Part shown: piece by piece, positions 17,985-25,808 of the stretch | Numbering within the stretch: the stretch's first letter is position 1 | Layout: the number at the start of each line of letters is the position of its first letter | Assembly: GCA_963708575.1 (NCBI GenBank) | Contig: CAVPTB010000003.1 | Span: 930,001 to 994,000 of the forward strand | Reading direction: 5' to 3' | DNA: 64,000 nucleotides | Origin: DASVWZ01 sp963708575 | GTDB taxonomy: Bacteria; Acidobacteriota; Terriglobia; Terriglobales; Acidobacteriaceae | The notes under the pieces: model-generated | Database searches by the model: none | Seen by the model: only the letters and a program-made list of their open reading frames with translations | What the model was told of the DNA's origin: nothing | Position numbers and translations under genes: made by a program

Positions 17985-18761
17985 TCAGTCCTTGCGAGCC
18001 AAGGACCGGGTGTTTCCGACCAAATCCTCCACCGGCTGGCGATCTGACACGGAGCGGCTGTGGTGGTCGTGATTTCCTCTCGCACTGACGCCGCAAGGCA
18101 AGGTTGCGGCAGAACGATGCGCACCCATATAGCGGCTTCGCGCCACGATCAGCTTCTGCAGTTCCTGCTCGCCCAAGGGCTGTTGGCGTCCGAGTTGGTG
18201 TGTGACCAGCGCGATCTGTGCGAAGTGTTCCACTGTCTCCATCTTCATATACGCGCCCTCTACCGTCTCGCCGTAGGCGACCACACCGTGGTTCGACATG
18301 AGAATTGCGTCATAATGGGGGATCAGTGGCCGCAAGCTTTCCGCCAGCTCCGGCGTCCCAGGAGTTCCATAGACTGCCAGCGGGATCGAACCCAGTCCCA
18401 GCACCACTTCACACACGAGAGGTTGATTCAGCGCCATACCCGCAGCGGCGAATCCCGTGGCGGTCGGGGGATGTGCGTGCACAATTGCGCGAATATCCGG
18501 GCGTAGCGCATAGATGAGGAGATGCATCCCGATCTCGCTCGATACACTTCTGCGCCCGCCGATCAGTCGGCCCTCCATGTCAACGGTGACAATATCAGAC
18601 GGTCGCAACATGCCTTTGCTCATGCATGTCGGGGTAGAAAGGATGCGATCCTCATCCAGCCTCACTGACAGGTTGCCATCCGTCGCTGCTACGTAGCCCC
18701 GCTCATGCAGCATTTTGCCGTAGAGGACAATTTGGCTCCGGTATTGGCGCTCGCTAGGCAT
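17985..18761 (-). CDS. Class II aldolase/adducin family protein (fuculose-phosphate-aldolase-like)
   Basis: 258 residues. ATDGNLSVRL and SKGMLRPSDIVTVD are substrate-phosphate-binding segments. SSEIGMHLLIY, AIVHAHPPTATGFA and SNHGVVAYGE hold the acidic residue and the histidines that bind zinc in L-fuculose-1-phosphate aldolases and ribulose-phosphate epimerases. The substrate cannot be told; candidates are deoxy-sugar phosphates or methylthioribulose phosphate. The C-terminal 40 residues are polar and without clear homology. Confidence 0.85.
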   Translation of the reverse strand: MPSERQYRSQIVLYGKMLHERGYVAATDGNLSVRLDEDRILSTPTCMSKGMLRPSDIVTVDMEGRLIGGRRSVSSEIGMHLLIYALRPDIRAIVHAHPPTATGFAAAGMALNQPLVCEVVLGLGSIPLAVYGTPGTPELAESLRPLIPHYDAILMSNHGVVAYGETVEGAYMKMETVEHFAQIALVTHQLGRQQPLGEQELQKLIVARSRYMGAHRSAATLPCGVSARGNHDHHSRSVSDRQPVEDLVGNTRSLARKD

Positions 18762-18873
18762 TGGACTCAGAAGCTACTCTTCGGGGGAACCGAGTGGCGA
18801 GCAAATGGTAACCCAGCCAGCGAGAAGAAAACAATGATTTATGCACCAAACGCGCGGGGTATAACGCCGACTT

Positions 18874-18879
18874 TATAAT
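18874..18879 (+). promoter_or_regulatory. -10 element of queA, probably giving a leaderless transcript
   Basis: TATAAT ends nine bases before the GTG start of queA, so transcription would begin at or next to the start codon. No matching -35 box is seen at the usual distance. The same arrangement appears at 30216 and 37369. Confidence 0.5.
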
Positions 18880-18887
18880 CAAATTGC

Positions 18888-19979
18888 GTGCTAGTCTCCG
18901 ATTTCAACTACTTGCTTCCCGAGGACCTGATTGCCCAGGAACCGCTGGGCGATCGTTCCGGGTCGCGATTACTCCACCTTCATCGGGATACTGGAAAGCT
19001 GGAGGACCGCGTCTTTCGCGACTTTCCCCTGCTCCCGCGCGCAGACGATCTCCTGGTTTTCAATAACACGCGTGTTTTTCCCGCGCGTCTGTTCGGGCAC
19101 AGGAGTGGCGCCAGATCGCAGCCCGTGAGCGCGCACAATCCGGCGGCGCGCGAGTTCCTCACTGGTAAGGTCGAGGTGCTACTCACTCGCCAGATATCAT
19201 CCCAGCCCAACGATTGGGAGTGCCTGGTGAAGCCGGGACGGAAGATTGGAGTTGGCGAGCGCCTTTTCTTTGGCAACCACGACGAACTTCAGTCCGAGGT
19301 TGTGGCACGTGGAGAATTTGGAGAACGAACGATACGCTTTGATCCCGTCGCGGATTTTTTCGCACTGATTGACCAACTTGGTCACGTTCCACTTCCGCCT
19401 TACATTTCACGGGAAGACCGCCGCGAAGATCGTGAGCGCTATCAAACCGTTTATGCCCGCGAACGGGGCTCCGTGGCAGCGCCTACAGCCGGCCTTCATT
19501 TCACACCAGAGATTTTGAGCGGTTTGCGGCCGCGTGGGATAGAGACGACGGAGATTACTCTGCATGTGGGACTCGGTACTTTCCAGCCGATCCACGCCGA
19601 GCGAGTAGAAGAGCACCGGCTGCATAAAGAGCAATACTCGATCTCTTCCGAAGCGGCGGACAAGATCAATCGAGCCTTGGAAGGGAAGCGCCGGATCGTT
19701 GCCATCGGAACCACCACGGTCCGAACGCTGGAATATGCCGCTTCTCTCTCAGGGGGAAAGATCGCTGCGGGCAAAGGTGAAGCCGACATCTTTATATATC
19801 CGCCATACCAGTTCAAAGTGGTCGGGGCGTTGCTCACCAATTTTCATTTGCCGCAGTCGAGCCTGCTGATGTTGGTTTGCGCCTTGGGAGGGAAAGAGGC
19901 CGTCATGGCTGCCTACGATCACGCGGTGAGCCAGAGGTACCGTTTTTACTCGTATGGGGACTGCATGTTCCTCGAATAG
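18888..19979 (+). CDS. queA: S-adenosylmethionine:tRNA ribosyltransferase-isomerase QueA
   Basis: 363 residues, the family's usual size. The N-terminus DFNYLLPEDLIAQEPLGDR and LLVFNNTRVFPARL, and later RYQTVYARERGSVAAPTAGLHF, HVGLGTFQPI, and TNFHLPQSSLLMLVCA are the diagnostic QueA blocks. The enzyme adds the epoxycyclopentane ring in queuosine biosynthesis at tRNA wobble positions. GTG start at 18888, with no Shine-Dalgarno sequence, consistent with a leaderless message. Confidence 0.97.
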   Translation: MLVSDFNYLLPEDLIAQEPLGDRSGSRLLHLHRDTGKLEDRVFRDFPLLPRADDLLVFNNTRVFPARLFGHRSGARSQPVSAHNPAAREFLTGKVEVLLTRQISSQPNDWECLVKPGRKIGVGERLFFGNHDELQSEVVARGEFGERTIRFDPVADFFALIDQLGHVPLPPYISREDRREDRERYQTVYARERGSVAAPTAGLHFTPEILSGLRPRGIETTEITLHVGLGTFQPIHAERVEEHRLHKEQYSISSEAADKINRALEGKRRIVAIGTTTVRTLEYAASLSGGKIAAGKGEADIFIYPPYQFKVVGALLTNFHLPQSSLLMLVCALGGKEAVMAAYDHAVSQRYRFYSYGDCMFLE

Positions 19980-20042
19980 GTGAGTTGTGTTCGAATAAAA
20001 TCGCGAGTAGACTCTCGTGATCGGCGCTTTATAAGCCTTTTA

Positions 20043-20072
20043 TTGACAATCGGCTCGTCAGTCAGCTATCTT
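20043..20072 (+). promoter_or_regulatory. Sigma-70-type promoter of rplM-rpsI
   Basis: TTGACA (20043-20048), an 18-base spacer and TATCTT (20067-20072) lie 110 bases before the rplM start, a good match to the housekeeping consensus. Confidence 0.65.
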
Positions 20073-20181
20073 TAAAGCTTTGGAAGTCCTGCGGTTGCCC
20101 GCCTGATAGCCCATGCGCATTCAGCGCTCACGAAGGGTACTCAGCGGTCTTCTTTGTTTTTTTAAATTCTGGAGATTTGGC

Positions 20182-20622
20182 ATGTCAACCTATTTCCCCA
20201 AAGCGGGGGAAATTGTGCGCAAGTGGTACGTCGTCGATGCCTCCGGGCAGACGCTCGGTCGCCTTGCCTCAAGAGTCGCCCGCATTTTGATGGGTAAAGA
20301 AAACCCCAAATATACGACGTTTCTCGACACCGGCGACCACGTGGTCATCATTAATGCCGAGAAAATCAAGACCACCGGCGTCAAAGCCGAACAGAAGGTT
20401 TACCAGCACTACACCGGCTACCCGGGCGGCCTGCGAACCGAAGAGTTCGCCAAGCGCGCCACCCGCAAGCCCGAGTTGATCATCGAGCAAGCCGTACTGC
20501 GCATGTTGCCGAAATCGAAGCTGGGGCGCCAGATGATCACCAAGCTCAACGTCTATCGTGGCGACAAGCATCCGCACCAGGCGCAGAAGCCCGAAGCGTT
20601 GCAATTGGAAGTGCGCGCGTAG
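20182..20622 (+). CDS. rplM: 50S ribosomal protein L13
   Basis: 146 residues. KWYVVDASGQTLGRLAS, the NPKYTTFLDTGDHVVIINA block and RMLPKSKLGRQMITKLNVYRG are diagnostic of L13. The ATG at 20182 is preceded by GGAG at an ideal distance. An upstream ATG at 20113 would add 23 non-conserved residues. It is followed by rpsI 88 bases later, the standard L13-S9 pair. Confidence 0.98.
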   Translation: MSTYFPKAGEIVRKWYVVDASGQTLGRLASRVARILMGKENPKYTTFLDTGDHVVIINAEKIKTTGVKAEQKVYQHYTGYPGGLRTEEFAKRATRKPELIIEQAVLRMLPKSKLGRQMITKLNVYRGDKHPHQAQKPEALQLEVRA

Positions 20623-20710
20623 TTTTTGACGAGTTGAAGATTTCGAATTTAGGAAAGGTTCCAGCACCAGAGTTAGCCGAAAGCTGACGGCTGAGAGCTG
20701 ATAGCGAAAA

Positions 20711-21106
20711 ATGGCTGAGCAGATTCAATACTATGGAACGGGACGCCGCAAGACGGCGATTGCCCGGGTATTTTTGCGTCCCGGCAGCGGAGACATCAAG
20801 ATCAACGGTCGTCCTTTCGAAGAGTATTTCGTGACGCCGTCGCAGCGTTCCAGTGCAAAGCAACCGCTGCTGACCACTGAGAGTGCCAGTTCCTTCAACG
20901 TCATTGCCCGGGTTACCGGCGGCGGCGTGAATGGACAGGCCGATGCCGTGAGTCTTGGCATAGCCCGCGCTCTGATGGTTTTCAATATCGAGCTGCGCAA
21001 GAAGCTGAAGAGTGAAGGTTTGGTGCGGCGTGATCCGCGAGGCAAAGAGCGCAAGAAGTACGGACAGAAGGGCGCTCGCAAACGCTTCCAGTTCAGCAAG
21101 CGATAG
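20711..21106 (+). CDS. rpsI: 30S ribosomal protein S9
   Basis: 131 residues. YYGTGRRKTAIARVFLRPG, the conserved VTGGGVNGQADAVSLGIARAL block and the basic tail KYGQKGARKRFQFSKR are those of S9, whose last residues reach the ribosomal P site. It is cotranscribed with rplM. The 88-base spacer carries an AGCCG/CGGCT stem and GCTGA-type purine-rich repeats. Confidence 0.98.
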   Translation: MAEQIQYYGTGRRKTAIARVFLRPGSGDIKINGRPFEEYFVTPSQRSSAKQPLLTTESASSFNVIARVTGGGVNGQADAVSLGIARALMVFNIELRKKLKSEGLVRRDPRGKERKKYGQKGARKRFQFSKR

Positions 21107-21112
21107 AGATCT

Positions 21113-21163
21113 GTCGTGGGTCGTTGGTCTCTGGCCAACGGCGGACGACGAACGAATGTTTTT
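21113..21163 (+). terminator. Possible terminator after rpsI
   Basis: An interrupted hairpin, GTCGT plus CGTTGG pairing with CCAACG plus ACGAC (21113-21149), is followed ten bases later by TTTTT. The gap between stem and T-run makes it a weak candidate. Confidence 0.4.
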
Positions 21164-21178
21164 AGGTGTTCAATTCTT

Positions 21179-21197
21179 CCCGTGCCTCAGGTACGGG
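21179..21197 (+). promoter_or_regulatory. Hairpin in the rpsB leader
   Basis: CCCGTGCC (21179-21186) pairs with GGTACGGG (21190-21197) through eight pairs, one of them G-T, closing a three-base loop. It lies about 65 bases before the rpsB start and is a candidate site for autoregulation by S2 (inference). Confidence 0.4.
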
Positions 21198-21262
21198 GAC
21201 GGGAATGGCAATCGGTGGCGCCCAGTTTCACGCTTCCGATGCAGACCAAACGAGGAGGTTAA

Positions 21263-22162
21263 TTGGCTAACATCACCATGAAGGAGCTGCTCGAAGCCGG
21301 TGTTCACTTCGGGCATCAGACCAAGCGCTGGAATCCCAAGATGAAGGAATACATCTTCGGCGAGCGCAACGGGATCTACATCATCGACCTGCAAAAGACG
21401 CTGAAGATGTTCAAGGAAGCGTCGAAGTTCGTGCAGGACCTAGCATCCGACGGGAGAATCATCCTGTTCGTGGGAACCAAGCGCCAGGCGCAAGACGCTA
21501 TCGCCGAAGAGGCGACGCGCTGCGGTGGTTTCTACATTAACCAGCGCTGGCTGGGCGGGCTCCTCACGAATTGGGTGACGGTACAAAAATCCGTAAAGCG
21601 GCTCAAGGAGCTCGATGAAATGGCCACGGATGGCCGTTACGAGCTGCTGCCGAAAAAAGAAGTGATCAAGCTCGAGCGCGAGCGCAAGCACCTGCAAGCG
21701 AACCTTGCCGGCATCAAGAACATGACTCGCTTGCCCGACGCTATTTTTGTGATCGATTCGAACAAAGAGCAGATCGCGGTTCGTGAAGCCCGCAAGTTGG
21801 GCATCCCGGTGGTTGCGGTGGTTGACACTAACTGCGATCCGACGGAAGTCGATTATGTGATTCCGGGCAACGACGATGCGCTGCGGGCTATTCGCCTGTT
21901 CGCCTCGAAAATTGCGGACTCGGTTGCGGAAGGTTCGCAGATGATGAGCGACAAGCAGATCGCCGACATGTCCGCTGCCGCCGAGCGTGCGCAAGCCGAA
22001 GGCGCTGCTGCTGCGGAAGTTCCAGAGGTCAGCACGATCGCGGACGACGCCGGCGAAGATATCAGCATGGAAGACCTCCTCGGTGCCGGGACACGCAAAC
22101 AGCCGGTGGCCGACAAAGAGATTGCTGCAGCCGCGCCTGAAGTCGAACACCAGACGCACTAG
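21263..22162 (+). CDS. rpsB: 30S ribosomal protein S2
   Basis: 299 residues. MKELLEAGVHFGHQTKRWNP, the ERNGIYIIDLQKT segment, INQRWLGGLLTNW and VDTNCDPTEVDYVIPGNDDA are diagnostic. The C-terminal 50 residues are an Ala/Glu-rich extension beyond the E. coli length. It starts with TTG at 21263, supported by GAGGAGG six bases upstream. It begins the rpsB-tsf-pyrH-frr order typical of bacteria. Confidence 0.98.
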   Translation: MANITMKELLEAGVHFGHQTKRWNPKMKEYIFGERNGIYIIDLQKTLKMFKEASKFVQDLASDGRIILFVGTKRQAQDAIAEEATRCGGFYINQRWLGGLLTNWVTVQKSVKRLKELDEMATDGRYELLPKKEVIKLERERKHLQANLAGIKNMTRLPDAIFVIDSNKEQIAVREARKLGIPVVAVVDTNCDPTEVDYVIPGNDDALRAIRLFASKIADSVAEGSQMMSDKQIADMSAAAERAQAEGAAAAEVPEVSTIADDAGEDISMEDLLGAGTRKQPVADKEIAAAAPEVEHQTH

Positions 22163-22183
22163 ACGTTCGCAAAAGAAGTGGAA

Positions 22184-22260
22184 CGAGGCCCCCGCAAGGG
22201 CCAATGGATTGAGCCGGGAGGAAACTCCTGGCAACCAAGTCCCGTAGGGACGGAACCTCG
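22184..22260 (+). ncRNA. Candidate four-way-junction structured RNA between rpsB and tsf
   Basis: An outer stem CGAGG (22184-22188) / CCTCG (22256-22260) encloses three hairpins. The first is CCC-GCAA-GGG (22191-22200). The second is an eight-pair stem with a GAAA tetraloop (22213-22220 / 22225-22232). The third is GTCCC-GTA-GGGAC (22239-22251). Two GNRA-type loops and a compact junction are unlikely to arise by chance. I do not recognise the class. Its position suggests control of tsf, together with the hairpin at 22294. Confidence 0.55.
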
Positions 22261-22293
22261 AACAACTCGGGCTTCAGCTCACAAGGCACACAA

Positions 22294-22330
22294 GACCCGC
22301 GCGGTTCGTCCGGCGCGGGTCGAGTTTTGT
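22294..22330 (+). terminator. Strong hairpin (attenuator or terminator) before tsf
   Basis: GACCCGCGC (22294-22302) pairs perfectly with GCGCGGGTC (22313-22321), followed by GAGTTTTG. It lies 26 bases before the tsf start, so readthrough between rpsB and tsf could be regulated here. Confidence 0.6.
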
Positions 22331-22355
22331 ATACAGAAAAGGATTCTTAAACGTT

Positions 22356-23033
22356 ATGGCTACTAATCCCAGCTCTCAACCCGACGGCAACAAGCCGAAT
22401 ATTTCCGCCGGACAAGTCAAAGAACTCCGTGAAACCACTGGCGCTCCCATGATGGACTGCAAGCAGGCCCTGACGGAAGCCAACGGCGACATGGAGAAGG
22501 CGATCATCATCCTGCGCAAGCGTGGTACCGCGGTAGCCCAGAAGAAGGCCGCCCGCGTCACCAGCGAAGGCTCGGTCGCGAACTACATTCATGCCGGAGG
22601 CAAGATCGGCGTCTTGGTAGAGGTCAACTGCGAAAGCGACTTTGTCGCCCGCACCGATGACTTCAAGGAACTGGTGCACGACATCGCGATGCACATCGCC
22701 GCCAGCGATCCCAAGTACGTCCGCAAGGAAGACGTGACTCCGGAAGCCTATGCGCGTGAGAAGGAAATCTACCTCGCTCAGGCAATTGCCAGCGGCAAGC
22801 CCGCCAACATCGCCGAGAAGATGGTCACTGGCAAGATGGAAAAATTCTATGAGGAAGTCTGCCTATACGAGCAGCCCTTCATCAAGGACCAGACTGTCAG
22901 CATCGCGCAACTGATTGCGACCAAGATCGGCAAACTGGGCGAGAACATCTCGGTACGCCGCTTTGCCCGTTTTAAGGTTGGCGATCAAGGCGAAACCATC
23001 GCCATCAGTAAACCCGAACAAAAAGCAGAGTAA
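22356..23033 (+). CDS. tsf: Elongation factor Ts
   Basis: 225 residues. The UBA-like N-terminus VKELRETTGAPMMDCKQALT, then ANGDMEKAIIILRKRG and VLVEVNCESDFVARTDDFK, are hallmark EF-Ts blocks. The C-terminal domain is shorter than in E. coli, as in several other phyla. It exchanges GDP on EF-Tu. The start at 22356 is the only ATG that gives the conserved N-terminus, after a 20-residue hydrophilic lead. A terminator follows at 23040. Confidence 0.97.
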   Translation: MATNPSSQPDGNKPNISAGQVKELRETTGAPMMDCKQALTEANGDMEKAIIILRKRGTAVAQKKAARVTSEGSVANYIHAGGKIGVLVEVNCESDFVARTDDFKELVHDIAMHIAASDPKYVRKEDVTPEAYAREKEIYLAQAIASGKPANIAEKMVTGKMEKFYEEVCLYEQPFIKDQTVSIAQLIATKIGKLGENISVRRFARFKVGDQGETIAISKPEQKAE

Positions 23034-23039
23034 GTTTAA

Positions 23040-23061
23040 GGGGCGCTCCGGCGCCCCTTTT
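23040..23061 (+). terminator. Terminator after tsf
   Basis: GGGGCGC (23040-23046) and GCGCCCC (23051-23057) form a perfect stem with a TCCG loop followed by TTTT. Confidence 0.85.
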
Positions 23062-23107
23062 GATTGTTCGGCAAACTAGGCTACTCTTGTATCCGAGACT
23101 CACGACT

Positions 23108-23127
23108 GAGGACCAAAGACCGAAGAC
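23108..23127 (+). repeat. Purine-rich leader repeat, copy 1
   Basis: GAGGACCAAAGACCGAAGAC lies just before the pyrH start. A near-identical 20-mer is found at 61262-61281, just before the first permease gene. Confidence 0.45.
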
Positions 23128-23132
23128 ATCCC

Positions 23133-23849
23133 ATGACAGCTCCCGTCTTCAAACGCATTCTGCTGAAACTATCCGGAGAAGCCCTCGCCGCTAATCAAGG
23201 CTTCGGCATCGATACTACTCGCATCCACGAAGTGGCTGCTGAACTGGCGGATGTACACTCGCTCGGCATTCAAATCGCCATCGTGGTGGGTGGCGGCAAC
23301 TTCTTCCGCGGAGTCGCTGATCAGGCTCGGGACATGGATCGCGTGTCCGCCGACCACATGGGCATGCTGGCCACGGTCATCAACGCGCTCGCGCTGCAGG
23401 ACGCCCTCGAGAAGCAGAAGGTCTACACCCGCGTGCAGTCCGCCATCGAGATGAATCAGGTCGCCGAGCCGTTTATTCGCCGCCGGGCCATTCGCCATCT
23501 CGAAAAGGGCCGCGTCGTTATTTTTGCCGGAGGAACCGGCAACCCCTATTTTTCGACTGACACTGCCGCCTCGCTCCGGGCCATGGAAATCAAAGCCGAT
23601 GTAATTCTGAAGGCCACCAAAGTCGATGGCATCTACGACGCCGATCCCATGAAGGTGAAGGACGCCAAGAAATTTACCCAAATCACCTACATGGACGTAC
23701 TGAGGCAAGGCCTCAAGGTAATGGATTCCACCGCTATCTCGCTGTGCAAAGACAACAATCTTCCCATCATCATTTTCAATCTCAATCAGCATGGGAACAT
23801 AAGAAAAGTTGTAACCGGCGAGAAAGTCGGATCGCTGGTCAGCGTCTAA
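23133..23849 (+). CDS. pyrH: UMP kinase
   Basis: 238 residues. RILLKLSGEALA, the IVVGGGNFFRG nucleotide-binding loop, DHMGMLATVINALAL and VVIFAGGTGNPYFSTDTAA are diagnostic of the bacterial hexameric UMP kinase, which makes UDP for pyrimidine synthesis. I start at the ATG at 23133. The frame extends upstream to 23064, but those 23 residues are leader repeat sequence and not conserved. Confidence 0.98.
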   Translation: MTAPVFKRILLKLSGEALAANQGFGIDTTRIHEVAAELADVHSLGIQIAIVVGGGNFFRGVADQARDMDRVSADHMGMLATVINALALQDALEKQKVYTRVQSAIEMNQVAEPFIRRRAIRHLEKGRVVIFAGGTGNPYFSTDTAASLRAMEIKADVILKATKVDGIYDADPMKVKDAKKFTQITYMDVLRQGLKVMDSTAISLCKDNNLPIIIFNLNQHGNIRKVVTGEKVGSLVSV

Positions 23850-23982
23850 GGCCTAGTGAAATTTCACGTCCTCGGTGAGACGCGCGCCAGCAAGGAAATG
23901 CTGATTCTCGAGTTCGAAGCTTTGCCAAATGGCAAAGGTTATAATTCAACGTTCTGATATTGATTTTCCTAGGAGCTGACAA

Positions 23983-24573
23983 ATGGCTCAAGCCACGATG
24001 GCCACGATTCCCGGCCTGAAAGAAACTTATGTGCAACTCAAGACCCGCATGGAAAAGGCGGTCGAGGATTTCCGCAAGGAAATGGCCGCACTCCGTACCG
24101 GGCGCGCCTCGGTGCACATGTTGGACTCGGTGAATGTCGATTACTACGGCTCGCAGATGCCGCTGAACCAGATCGCCCAGGTTCACGCGCCGGAGCCGCA
24201 ACTCATTACTGTGCAGCCGTTCGATCCCACATCGCTCGCCGCCATCGAGAAAGCCATTCGCAGCGCCGATATCGGACTCAATCCGATGAATGATGGCAAA
24301 CTCATCCGCGTGCCAGTTCCGCCGCTGACCGAAGAGCGCCGCCGCGACATGGTGAAACACCTCAACAAGATTCTAGAGGAGCACCGCACCGCCATTCGCA
24401 ACATCCGCCGCGATGGAAACGACGCCATCAAGAAGGCGATGAAAGACAAGAAGATTACCGAGGACGACGAGAAGCGCTCCATCGACGAAATTCAGAAGCT
24501 GACCGATGATGAAATCAAGAAGATGGAAGACATGAGCAAGGCCAAAGAAAAAGAAGTCATGGAGATTAAGTAG
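23983..24573 (+). CDS. frr: Ribosome recycling factor
   Basis: 196 residues. MEKAVEDFRKEMAALRTGRA, PLNQIAQVHAPEPQLITVQP and the long coiled domain with RRDGNDAIKKAMKDKKITED are diagnostic. With EF-G it splits post-termination ribosomes. AGGAG lies nine bases before the ATG at 23983; the alternative ATG at 24001 is less well placed. A TATAAT at 23940 could drive it separately from pyrH. Confidence 0.98.
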   Translation: MAQATMATIPGLKETYVQLKTRMEKAVEDFRKEMAALRTGRASVHMLDSVNVDYYGSQMPLNQIAQVHAPEPQLITVQPFDPTSLAAIEKAIRSADIGLNPMNDGKLIRVPVPPLTEERRRDMVKHLNKILEEHRTAIRNIRRDGNDAIKKAMKDKKITEDDEKRSIDEIQKLTDDEIKKMEDMSKAKEKEVMEIK

Positions 24574-24588
24574 TGTGCTATTCCCTGT

Positions 24589-24612
24589 AGAGACGTAGCT
24601 AGCTACGTCTCT
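24589..24612. repeat. Perfect 24-base palindrome after frr
   Basis: AGAGACGTAGCT is followed directly by its reverse complement. It could stop transcription weakly, but no T-run follows. It resembles the GTAGAG-type hairpins at 5296 and 12333. Confidence 0.65.
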
Positions 24613-24677
24613 GGGCAGGCTTTCTTCGCTTCAACCCCAGCGCCCCGCCATTGTTGGTTCACTCCCATCCAGTCGAA

Positions 24678-25697
24678 TCACCCAGATTGTCTTTGTGTGG
24701 TGCCATACTGCGTGCGGGGTAGGGTAAAGAGAATGATGAGTGTCACTATGGCAAGGACAGCGACGATAAAGATGCTGCCCTCGGGACCCGTAGTCCCTCC
24801 ACTAAGAAGCGGTTTGCCTACTGGATGGGTGGCCAACAAGTGGTGTTCGGCCATGAGTCCGCTATCGGCTACCCCGTAGAGAAAGGATTGACCCCAATCC
24901 CACGAGGTGTGAAGTCCGATCGCCCACCAGAGGGATCCGGTGCGCCACAGGCTGAAACAGAAAACCATCGCGGCCAGACCTGCTGAGAGTAGCCCGATCG
25001 GCGATTCACCCGGATTCTTGCTGTGGCCAAGCCCGAAGAGAATTGAAAGAATGATGGCTGAGGTCCAGAATCCAAGGGCTTGGCTATGACGGGTCCTGAG
25101 AGCCAATTGATAGAGACCAGCCAGGCCGCGGGTGAGCGTGTACTGGACGTAGCCCCGAGTGAGATATTCCTCAAGCAGGCCAACCAGAAAAAAGCCAAGC
25201 AACCAGATCGCTCCATAGCGAACAATGTCAGAGCCAAAGAGCAAGCGACTATCGATTACGAGGAGCCCGGTCTTCAGAAGGGTAAAGATTAGAATCGAGA
25301 GACAAACGATCCCCCAAGCCAAGCCGGCAAAGAAGTGCTGAAACTTGCGGCTGTCGCCGAACCCGTACACTGAGTTGGGACGCCGCTCGATCTTGGACAT
25401 GATCCAGGTGACGAGAAGAGTAATGAGGAATGGGATCGACTCAGCGATGAATAAGAACCGCGGCGACGCGGGAGCTGCTAAGTCGGTCTTTGCGCTCTTC
25501 GGAGCCGGCGGGTAGAGCTTGTGTCCGACAAAATTCACACAGAAAGCCATGGCGGCGAAAAGTGCCACGAAGATGAGCAGGCTCCAGCCGGCGCGTAGTC
25601 CGTCCTTCCCGAAGAAGACTCTGTGTAGCGTTGATGGCTGTGCTGGAGGAGTTGTTTCAGGCGGCGCTAAAGTTGTGTCGTCGTTCAAATGGACCAC
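24678..25697 (-). CDS. CPBP family intramembrane metalloprotease
   Basis: 339 residues with about eight hydrophobic segments. The CPBP (Abi/Rce1-like) signatures are EEYLTRG (Glu176-Glu177, with Arg181), FGLGHSKN and HTSWDWGQS, which together bind the metal and form the active site within the membrane. A polar 25-residue N-terminus precedes the first helix. Substrates are unknown; members cleave prenylated proteins in eukaryotes or act in bacteriocin immunity. No peptide gene lies next to it. Confidence 0.88.
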   Translation of the reverse strand: MVHLNDDTTLAPPETTPPAQPSTLHRVFFGKDGLRAGWSLLIFVALFAAMAFCVNFVGHKLYPPAPKSAKTDLAAPASPRFLFIAESIPFLITLLVTWIMSKIERRPNSVYGFGDSRKFQHFFAGLAWGIVCLSILIFTLLKTGLLVIDSRLLFGSDIVRYGAIWLLGFFLVGLLEEYLTRGYVQYTLTRGLAGLYQLALRTRHSQALGFWTSAIILSILFGLGHSKNPGESPIGLLSAGLAAMVFCFSLWRTGSLWWAIGLHTSWDWGQSFLYGVADSGLMAEHHLLATHPVGKPLLSGGTTGPEGSIFIVAVLAIVTLIILFTLPRTQYGTTQRQSG

Positions 25698-25808
25698 CCC
25701 GTGCGGCTAGAATCTGTCTCAGCTGAGTTCCCGGAGAGGATACTACTTCGCGAGGATTTTCTCACGCCCTGTTCAGACGCGGCGTTTATTTGATACTTTT
25801 TTCTTCCC

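Noticed and set aside
23856..23867. Perfect 12-base palindrome GTGAAATTTCAC between pyrH and frr
   Set aside because: Short; may be an operator or chance, with no second copy to support it.
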